Positions 55,702 through 64,000 of a stretch of 64,000 nucleotides of DNA are shown here, in pieces (position 1 is the first letter of the stretch; every line of letters starts with the position of its first letter). Position numbers and translations under genes: made by a program. This DNA is from Zygnema cylindricum (lineage: Eukaryota; Streptophyta; Zygnematophyceae; Zygnematales; Zygnemataceae), in assembly GCA_037447655.1 (NCBI GenBank), contig JBBHKE010000247.1:62001-126000 (forward strand), written 5' to 3'. A model generated the notes under the pieces. That model was not told the DNA's origin. It ran no database searches and saw only the letters and a list, made by a program, of their open reading frames with translations.

Positions 55702-58700
55702 TGTTATGGGCCCACCCTCTAGATTGCCCATCTTCAATGGAATTGGCTTCATATATTGGGAAAGTATGATGATAGGAGCTCTATATGAGAAACGACCTTG
55801 GGGAATAGTGAGTGAAGGGTGAGGCGTCCATCAAGTCTTGGGATCCCTCCAGGGTTTACAAGAAGTAGATTCACCAGAGATGCAGATCCATCTCCAACAG
55901 AGGAGACAAAAGAAGGGGAGGTGGTGGAGAAAGGAAACGAGAAGGAGACGGTCACACCAATCGCAACCGGTTCGGCATTCATGTCACCTATTCCGAGGAA
56001 CGAGGAGAATGATATTGATACCTGGGACTACAACAATATGGCGGCTAAGCACTTCATCCTCCGCCATCTTACTCAAAGGCTTGCTTCTCCTCATTCCCAG
56101 GTAGAGAGGGCATCAAATGTTTGGTTGGCTCTCATAGAGATGTACCGAAGTGGTAAGATCACGCAACACCAGTTGGCTGATTAGAAAATAGACGCATATG
56201 TATACAAGGGGGGGGAGATGTTGGATTTTTGTAATGAGCTTGCAACACTTTTCATGGAGCTAGAGAGTGCTAGACAGGTTGAAACTGAAAAGATGAAGGT
56301 TAACTGCTTGCTCATGAAGTTACCAGATGAGTTCGAGAACATAGTCAACCGTGTGCAGGACTTGCCAAACTCAAGGTGGATATAGAATTCAACGTTCGAG
56401 AGAATACGATTTAGATCCAAAGGGGAGGAAAGAGTGGGTAAGCATTAACAGCTGGGACCGATTGGAAGAACAATGATTCCAAAAAACCGGTCGAAAATTT
56501 TGGAAAAAAGGGGCAGAAAAATCAGACCAACGAGCTCGGACCAAGGACTCCCAAGGACTTGAGCCACTTTTGTAAGAAACCAGGGCAACATATGGCGGAG
56601 TGCACTAAGCTAACCGAGAAGCCGTTAAAGGAGGGGCAGACCGGTGGAACCCCGAGAGGAAAAAAAAAGGCCCTTGTGACAGAAGTACATGAGGCGGAAT
56701 CCGACTACGAGGACGAAGAACTCCTGTTGGATGAGGAATTAAGCGAAAAACGAGGTCGAAATTCCATGAAGGCAAAAATGTGCTTTCGGTGGAATGAAAG
56801 GTGAAGAAGGCTGGATTGTAGATTCAGGTGCCTCCATGCTTATGTGTAAGGATAAACACCTGCTCACTAAGATAAGAAAGATTCCCATCGTAGAGATAGA
56901 GTACGAGGATGGGAGGATAGTTACTACTACTCTTTTAGGATCGGTAGATCTGAAAGTGTTAGTAGAAGGAAAAACATCCATAGTTACCTTCTCCGATGTA
57001 TAGTTTATTCCGGAGATGAACAAAAACCTCATCTCTACGTCTGTATTAGATGATAAGGGTTTTAATACTAACACTAGAAAATGAGTCTATACTTCTAGTT
57101 TTGAGGAGGAAGTTTATTTCACTAATGAAAAAGGTAGCCAAGGGATGTTATGGCTGATTTTAAGCAATGAAAAGAAGAAATTTTGTTTCGCTGGTGTTCA
57201 TGATATAATGTTGTGGCATAAGAGGCTTGGGCATGTAAATCTAGATAAGTTAAGAGAGATGAAAAAAATGGGAGTAGTGGAAGGGATCCAATTCAGTGAG
57301 AGTGAAAATCTAAGTGATTGTAGTGGATGTGCTCAAGGTAAAGCACACAGATTACCCTTCCCAAAAACTGCCATCTATAAGCGAGAAAAGATTCTAGATT
57401 TAGTATATACAGATATTTGGGGAAAAGCCACGTGCCCTCACCCGGGGGAAAGAGATTTATGATGACTATCACCGATGATCGGTCTCTGTATTCCAGGGTG
57501 TATTTTTTGAAAAATAAGTCAGAAGCTCAGGAATGTTTTAAACAATAGAAAGCATAGAGTGAAAAACTCCATGAAACCCCAATCAAGAGGGTTTGGAGTG
57601 ACAATGGTGGAGAGTATACCTCTAACCAATTTGAGGATTTTCTGAGAGAAGATGGAGTGCAACACCAAAAGACAGCTCCTGAAAATCCTGAGCAGAATGG
57701 TGTAGATGAAAGATTAAATAGAACACTGAGTGATAGTGCTAGGACTATGCTGTCAGATAAGAAAATAGGAAAGAAGTTCTGGGCCGAAGCAACGAACTGT
57801 GCAAATTTTCTCAAGAATAAAGTTTTTACTTCGGCAGTAAAAGGCCAAACACCCTATGAGAGATGGACAAGCCAAAAACCAGATGTTTCACACTTAAAGG
57901 TTTTCTGTATTTAAGTGTTCAGTTTAGACACAAATCGATCAAACTGGAAGTTAGATCCAAAGGGAAAACTTGGATATCTATAAGGATATGATGAAGATGT
58001 AAAAGGATATAGAGTCTATGATCTCAAGAGAGAAGATATAATCCTAGTGATGCATCTAGTGGTTATAGATGAAGGAAATCTATAGATCATTTTAAACATA
58101 CAAAGACAGTCAAAATTAGATTTGAGATAGAAAATTCTGATGACTTTGAGCTTCCTAACTATCCAAGATTTCAAGAAGATGATGATCTTGCAGGTACACA
58201 TCAGATCGTAAAGGACCCATATGTGGAACCCCTAGTATCAACTCCAACCGAAGGGGAAGAGGTGGTGGAAATCGACCCGGAAGCAATGGATAGGGGAGAA
58301 GTAGAAACTGTTCGAAAGAATCAAAGGAAGCCATCTATTCCGGCAACGGAGTTTGAGGGAGGAAAAAGAAGCAGCAAAAGATGGCAAGAGAGACAAGTTA
58401 ACAATAAGGTAACCAAACTGTCTCACCCCGATGAACCTCAAACTTATAATGAGGCAATGACTTGTCCTGAGAGAAATCGGTGGAAGACAGCCATTAATGA
58501 GGAGATGGCCTCAATTATGGCGGCCGATACATAGAAATTGGTGGATTTTCCTCGTGACAGAAATCGAATTGGGTAAGTGGGTATTTAAGCTGAAACTGAA
58601 GCAGGATAACACCATTGAGCGCTACAAGGCTCGGTTAGTGGCGAAGGGATTTACCCAAAAAGAGGGAATTGACTATGAGGAGACTTTTGCTTTGGTCGAC

Positions 58701-60028
58701 AGGTTTCCTTCGGTTCCGATACTTCTCAGCATGGCGGCAGCAGAAGACATGGAAGTGCAACAGATGGACATCAAGACAACCTTCCTATATGGAGAGCTAG
58801 AAGAGGAAATTTTTATGCGACAACTCGAAAGATTTGTGGAGCAAGGGGAGGAAAGCAAGGTATGTCGATTGATCAAATCTTTGTATGGGCTGAAAAGGCG
58901 CCCTGACAATGGAACAAAAAGCTCAATGAATTTCTTAAAGGTTAGGGATATATTCGGATCAGCTAAGATCACTCAATTTATTGTTTTCAATATGAGGAAG
59001 GAATTATTTTTATTGACATTTATGTCGATGATTTGCTTGTGTTAAGTAAATATATGGATAAAATAAATAAGTTGAAAAATGATTTAAAAGGAAGATTTGA
59101 GATAAAGGATATGGGAGAAGTAAGGTATATTTTGGGAATTCAGGTAGAGAGAGACAGGGATAGAAAGATAATAAGATTAACTCAAAAACAGGCCATTGGA
59201 AACATGTTAGAAAAAATTCAAATGGACAAGGCTAATAGTTGTACCACTCCTATGGAATTAAAGAAGGGAAGTGAGGGGAGTGAGGAAGAGGGAGTTATAA
59301 TCTTAGATGATGAGGTAGGCCAGGAAGAAAAAAGATTTATGTAGACCATCCCTTATAGACAAGTAGTGGGCAGCCTAATATATTTCATGAATTGTACCCG
59401 TCCGGACATAGCCGCAGCTGTAAGAGTACTAAGTAGGAGTCTGAACGCTCCCACTAAGAAAGATAGGGAGGCAGCTAAGAGAGTCCTTAATTATCTCATA
59501 GGGACTAGGGATCTATGGTTGCATTTGGGTGGGAACAATCCTGACATCACCACTTGGAGTGATGCCAGCTATGGGGATGCTCCTATGAGGAGATGCACAT
59601 CTAGATATGTATTGTATGTAGGTGATGGGGCTTGCTGCTAGAGCAGCAAGCAGCAAAAGGTCATTGCTCAGTCCACCATGGAGGCTGAGTACATGGCTTT
59701 TTGCTCTGCTGTAAAATAATTAATGTGGGTCAAGTCTTTGCTTGGTGAGCTTGGTCATCTTAAGAGTGGTGTCCAAAAGGTGTTTTGTGATAATCAGGCT
59801 GCCATTGCATTTCTGCCAATCCTAAACATTACTTTAAAGCCAAACACATGGACATTAGACTTAGCTTCGTTAGGGTGAAAGTAGAAAACAAGATAATCAG
59901 TTTGGAGTATAAAACAGATAGTGAAATGGCAGCAGATATGATGACCAAACATGTGCCTTCCCATAAACTAATTTTCTGCAGGGAGAAGTGTGGTGTTAAA
60001 TTAAAGAGTGACTAGAAAATAAGGGGAG
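55682..60028 (+). pseudogene. Copia A polyprotein, heavily broken
   Basis: The gag ATG (55682) is inside the LTR; the frame MEV-stop-ELHVMGPPSRLPIFNG parallels copia C. Gag continues with KHFILRHLTQRLASPHSQ. The zinc knuckle SHFCKKPGQHMAEC has lost its first Cys (56560-56600). Protease: WIVDSGASMLMC (about 56812-56850). Integrase: HKRLGHVNLDKL, CSGCAQGKAHRLPF, PEQNGVDERLNR. RT: FTQKEGIDYEETFALV, QQMDIKTTF, then YVDDLLVLS with a frame change near 59025. RNase H: TWSDASYGDAPMRRCTSRY, CC-stop-SSKQQK. Many stops, fitting an older insertion than C. Confidence 0.9.
55702..55716 (+). promoter_or_regulatory. Primer-binding site of copia A
   Basis: TGTTATGGGCCCACC follows the LTR; it matches the copia C site except for the first base. 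Confidence 0.75.
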
Positions 60029-61050
60029 TGTAGAAATTAAGGGTTCTTTTAGTATTTTCTAGGTTTTGTGAAATGCAGAAAAGAAGCAGAGGCAGTCTGC
60101 CTCTTACTCCTCTCTCTAGCTCCCACACTTGTCGCAGTTACTGAAAGTTGGAGAGGGAGCAAGAGCCATGGCTGCCTATGTTATCAAGACGAGGACAGAC
60201 ATTAGATTGGTAGATTTACCAAAATGGTACTTGGTGGATTCAGGATTTGAACCTGGTACCTGCCGTCCGTAAATTCTACCGGTAGCCGGTAGCCTTGTCC
60301 AATAAGTCTAAGACCATGGTTATATGATATAAGGTGTGATAGATTAATAAATGTTTACACGTAGACTATTTTATTTAACGCGATATGTTGACATAGATAG
60401 AGTTTGTGTTGTACGTGGTACAGAACATCCGAAACGGATATAGCGCACTTTGTTTCGAAAGCGAAACAAATACCGCGCAATTATTTATGACGGCTACGAT
60501 TGAAATCCGGTTTAATCGAACGGCCCCGAAGCATGCCGAGATCGCATAATAGGTTTTCGGCGGTTTGCGGTCGACGTCACATCGATTAACACGTGGCACA
60601 ACCACATTGGATTACTGCATCTTTGGGGATTACAGGAAAAAATCCAAATATGACATGTGTCGACTTGTTGGCCATGTTGTACAATGTCCGTACAGAAAGT
60701 ACACCAGCACATGTACCTTTCTGTACGACACAGTATTATGATTGGTGCCGTACTTCACTAGAAAGAGTTTTAGAGAGAGATGTGACTTAGAAAAATTTGA
60801 TAGATTGGACCCTCTCTCCCAGAGAGCTTCAGTACAAAAGGTTAACTTTGACCCTCCATAACTTACTGCTCAGGGGAGCAAATTCAGAGATTCTTTTTGC
60901 TATAGACTCAGGGGAGTCTTGCCTTCACAGGAGTGCAAGTGGTTGGTGTTTTTGTCTGCCAAGGTGGCAGTTATTCTTGTTGAAACACAAAGGGGTCAAG
61001 GTTATCATAGAGGCTTCTTGTGAGCTGCCTATGGAGTTCTCAAAGTTGCA
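60029..61050 (+). repeat. 3' LTR of copia A (1022 bp)
   Basis: Preceded by the polypurine tract aaataaggggag. Starts TGTAGAAATTAAGGG and ends AAAGTTGCA. The antisense B box here (60243-60253, minus strand GGTTCAAATCC) fits the Pol III consensus perfectly. Confidence 0.9.
60221..60313 (-). other. tRNA-like segment in the 3' LTR of copia A (antisense)
   Basis: Minus strand 'attggacaaggc', 'taccggctaccggta', consensus B box GGTTCAAATCC within a T-arm-like stem (cagg/cctg), and T4. No acceptor stem. Confidence 0.55.
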
Positions 61051-62527
61051 CCATCAACTTTTCCTGAACTCACCATTTTCTTTAGACTATCATAATTCAT
61101 GTGTCCTAATCTCTTATGCCACAACTCATTTGCAAATTGGACACTGGAGTAGAGAACATCATTTTCCTTATATTTTGCCATGTCCACCCTGTTCATTTTG
61201 CTAACATCTCTAGTTCCTGTTACTGCTACTTTTCCTTTCTTGCTAACAACCTGTCTACCTCATTTCAGAATGACTTCAAAGCCTTTGCTTTCCCCTAAGG
61301 ATGGAGAGAAAAGATTCATATTAAAGTTTGGAACATACAAAACATTGTGAAGAGTTCTCTCTACTGACTTTCCCCCCAGATCTACCATTAAAGATACATC
61401 ACCCTGAGTTGAGGTTTGAACACTCATCCCACAAACATAGTATATACCTATTGGAGGCGTTTGCTGTAGATTTGTAAAAGTCGCCTTGTTCCAGCACATG
61501 TGAGCCGATGCTCCCGTGTCCATGATCCATCTTGCATCCTTGGGACCCTCCATTGCTGCCGCCATAGCAAATAACTTTGCTTCCTCTTGCTCGTTAAAGC
61601 TCAGAGACTCATGTGCATCAGTTGCAGAAGCTGAAAAAAAGAGCATTTCCACGAGTAGGATTTCTAGAAAAACCTCTGTGATATTGGCTTTGCTGCTAAC
61701 CCGGCCTGTATAAACCTGTCTCATTAGCCTTTTTCAGCTTAGGACAATACCTGTATCCATGACCTTCTCAGAACAATAGAGACAAACAGTAGAAGATTGT
61801 CGATTTGGCCTCTGATTAAACTGATTTTGATTCTGGTTAAACTGATTCCTATTCTGTTTAAAGCTCTTTTGTCAAAGTCTGTTGCAAAAGCTTTAACCTT
61901 TCCTTCTCCTTCAAGGAGTTTAGTATTAGACTCCTCCTCCAATATAAGATTATATGCTAATTGAAACGACCAACTAGCTTTATCATGACTGTGTACTTGA
62001 GCAGACACACTTTTCATGCTACTAGGAAGTCCTCTAATAAGCAAAGCTGCCCGCTGAAACACAGGAAATAACCCCCCAGCAGAAGAGTGTGCATCAATAA
62101 GTGCACGAAAGTTGTCACAATACTCGACCATAGTTCCCCCCTAGTATTTGTACCCCCAAATTTTTCCAGCCACCAAGAGCTCCTCTTGGACATTCGCTTT
62201 CTCAAAAGCGGATTTCAGTGATGTCCAAATCTCCTTCGCCTTCTTCATTTTCAGGCGAGACATGACCAGATTTTCTGAAATACAAAGAATTATATTGTTC
62301 CTTGCCATTGATTTTTTTTTTTCGCCCAACTTGGATCTTTTTCATCAAGGGAGCCATCCAAGACCCCCAATAAGTCAGCAGTTTCAAAACGAAGATTCAA
62401 CCATCGCCGCCCAATACGCGTACTTTTGGTCATTCGAGATAGGAATTCTTGACGAAAGGCCCATAACCTGCTGTTCTACAACCACCGTTGCATGAGGAGG
62501 ATCAATAGTAGTAGTGGAAGTAGACAT
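61051..62527 (-). pseudogene. Copia B gag and protease, broken
   Basis: The gag ATG (62527) lies inside the LTR: MSTSTTTIDPP, then VVVEQQVMGLSSRIPIS with the PBS translated as QVMG. Gag continues MARNNIILCISENLVMS, KAKEIWTSLKSAFEKANVQE and SAGGLFPVFQRAALLIRGLP. A zinc knuckle (CLYCSEK, then GHGYRYC one base out of frame) is near 61740-61790. Protease is RWIMDTGASAHMC (about 61535-61500), followed by LYVPNFNMNLFS. Multiple frameshifts and stops. The frame proceeds into ELWHKRLGHM before copia A interrupts it at 61050. Confidence 0.85.
62458..62468 (-). promoter_or_regulatory. Primer-binding site of copia B
   Basis: Minus strand GGTTATGGGCC directly after the LTR, 11 nt complementary to the initiator tRNA-Met anticodon arm. 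Confidence 0.7.
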
Positions 62528-63975
62528 GGAAAACAGCAGAAGCTATCAATTACCTACTCAACAGCCTGAATTTTTCATATTTTGTCAGCTTACACAAAAT
62601 ATGACTTAAAAAAGCCAATGTGTTTCAAATTTCTCATAGTGATACACAACAGAGTAAACTGACAATTCCCAAAATTGCAACCCAAATGACCTTGTAAACC
62701 ATAAGATATGAATCCTGGAATTTTCCCAAAAACTGCCCTTAAAATGTCATGATCCCAAAACTGGATGATACAAAATTTGCTAAGTCTTAAACTATATACT
62801 CATAGTGTGTATCTACTGGTCACACTAATTCGGGTGGTCGTACTACAATACTATCCTGACTTACGACAAACTACACAACCTGTACGTTACTGTACTACGA
62901 GTACCTCCAAAACCCTAATTACTACCTGCCGCTAAATGAACAGTGAAACACTAAATTCTAATGCACAAAATGACAACAATGTGTTTTCCCAGATAGTTAC
63001 AAATTATGCCCGTATAATTAATGTTGCCGATGCTTAGTCAGCATTAATCACAAAATCCAGATAAATGTTGATTTCGTCGTACGAACATCCTGAGTGCGTA
63101 CGGCGCACTTACACCTAGACAAAAATATTCTAAATACTTAGGCTGCGGCCCCATGTGGCTAAGTTCGGGTTTTTTTCTGTCGTTTTCTTTTATAACTTAG
63201 CGCCGTACTGCCTAAGTTGCGACCGTACGAAGAAATCGCAAATTTGTAAAGTACAATTTGCGTCATTCTTGAACTTAGGATGTACGAAATTTTGTCGTCT
63301 TGCGGTTTTTCGACCCACTGTCACGTCATTTTCAAGCTTATCATAAAACACATCGGCACTGTGTTTTAAGCTAAGCAAATCCGTCTACACCAATCTGAAA
63401 ATATATTCCCACGTGTGAAAAGATTTTAGAAGTTTTGACGACGAAAAAAAGTACAGGGTTTGTTTGCTTTTGTCGGCTTGCATGTTGTACGGTTTTTTTT
63501 TTGCAGGGGTCTCGACGCTGCATTGTCATTTCACGCAAAGTTGAAAAGTCTGCGAACGTGAAAAATCTGCGAAGTAATGGCGGCCGGACGGGAGAGGTTT
63601 ACGTCAAGGCATTTTGCACAGCCACGGGTGCAAGGCTGTACGTCAACGATGTCTCGCAAAGACATGCGACATACCAAATCCGCAAATCGTTTCAAAAATT
63701 ACGATGCGTCTTGCGACGCTTCAAAAAGTTTCAAGAAAATATGGTGCGTCATCACAAATTGTACACGGTGACAGCCGTCACGGGCGTTGTCGACGTATAC
63801 AATTGTCACAAACTTAAGTAATAATTTCGAATGAACACATAGAGACACTTGAAATCCGGGTCCGCCGGATCCGCGCTAAAATACAAAGTAAGTACGCTAA
63901 GTTACAACTACATGGGGCCGCAGCCTTAGTCTCCTTTCACAACTCTATCTACTGAAATAAAGATTTCAAATTACA
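62469..63975 (-). repeat. 5' LTR of copia B, carrying a MITE
   Basis: Matches the 3' LTR from 'ctacaaccaccgttgca' to 'ctttcacaactctatctact'. It is lengthened by the 785-bp MITE at 63141-63925 and lacks the 265-bp segment found in the 3' LTR. Confidence 0.8.
63141..63925. mobile_element. PIF/Harbinger-type MITE inside the copia B 5' LTR (785 bp)
   Basis: Inverted ends GGCTGCGGCCCCATGT (left) and its complement (right) are flanked by TTA at 63138-63140 and 63926-63928. The uninterrupted site is seen in the 3' LTR ('agtacttagtctcc'), confirming insertion with a TTA duplication. A 128-codon ORF (63435-63821) inside has no recognisable domain. Confidence 0.9.
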
Positions 63976-64000
63976 ACATAAATTAGTGTTGTGTATCGGT

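Larger units (their letters stand above)
54660..61050 (+). mobile_element. Ty1/copia element A, full length, nested in copia B
   Basis: LTRs 54660-55701 and 60029-61050, each TG...CA. Flanking pentamers are ACATC (54655-54659) and CCATC (61051-61055), 4 of 5 identical, consistent with a decayed 5-bp target duplication. A is oriented opposite to B and interrupts the B integrase. It is closely related to copia C at the protein level. Confidence 0.92.
50954..63975 (-). mobile_element. Ty1/copia element B, split by copia A
   Basis: LTRs at 50954-51936 and 62469-63975; coding on the minus strand at 62527-61051 and 54659-51945. The coding halves join across copia A: LWHKRLGHM before and CDGCSLGKIHGLPF after the insertion form one integrase zinc region. 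Flanking pentamers tttcc (50949-50953) and acata (63976-63980) do not match. Its LTRs resemble neither those of A nor of C. Confidence 0.85.

Noticed and set aside
23470-60313. Genuine tRNA genes at the B-box-containing segments
   Set aside because: None has a pairable 7-bp acceptor stem and standard anticodon arm; all lie inside LTRs or MITEs.
63435-63821. 128-codon ORF as a gene inside the Harbinger-type MITE
   Set aside because: No recognisable domain, no transposase motif, and it lies wholly inside a non-autonomous element.

Overview
The window is repeat-dense eukaryotic nuclear DNA, most likely from a streptophyte, and I lean towards a charophycean green alga. The one clear host gene (42320-47708, + strand) is a seven-exon CPSF30 whose three CCCH zinc fingers are followed by a YTH domain, an arrangement typical of the plant lineage. 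A (Ser-Pro3-5)n cell-wall-type protein with a signal peptide lies at the left edge. A Ty3/gypsy element encodes its own cytosine-5 DNA methyltransferase, which I recall being reported for charophyte (and dinoflagellate) retrotransposons. Genus is not determined.

Layout: 1-3228, G-rich minisatellites carrying the hydroxyproline-rich-type ORF on the minus strand. 3229-10700, no gene; two oppositely oriented TTA-flanked PIF/Harbinger-type MITEs, small TIR elements and a 320-370 bp tandem repeat tract. 10700-14060, a decayed, intron-containing Crypton tyrosine-recombinase element (minus). 15870-18110, a decayed hAT transposase (plus). 18600-24250, small MITEs and two partial Ty1/copia elements. 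25490-38265, a 5'-truncated Ty3/gypsy element (minus) with gag zinc knuckle, protease, DNA methyltransferase, RT/RNase H, integrase and a C-terminal PHD finger, split by a complete Ty1/copia element ('C', 27036-33446). 38270-42000, AT-rich DNA with a Mutator-type MITE (10-bp TSD). 42320-47708, CPSF30. 48587-50448, hAT-type MITEs with a further hAT MITE nested in one. 50954-63975, a copia element ('B', minus) split by a second full-length copia element ('A', plus, 54660-61050), with a Harbinger-type MITE inside one B LTR.

Patterns across the transposons: (i) the four copia 5' ends (A, B, C and fragment E) carry a primer-binding site complementary to the anticodon arm of initiator tRNA-Met (half-tRNA priming), and gag starts inside the LTR so that the PBS is translated; (ii) LTRs of A, C and E share an antisense module about 200 bp into the LTR, made of a tRNA-like segment with a Pol III B box and a T-run, followed by a conserved leader; (iii) many inactivating codons are what C-to-T change would give, as expected in a heavily cytosine-methylated genome, and one element here carries methyltransferase and PHD-reader domains itself. 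All transposon genes seen are broken; only CPSF30 reads as intact. Coordinates were derived by eye, so boundaries without TSDs may be off by some bases.
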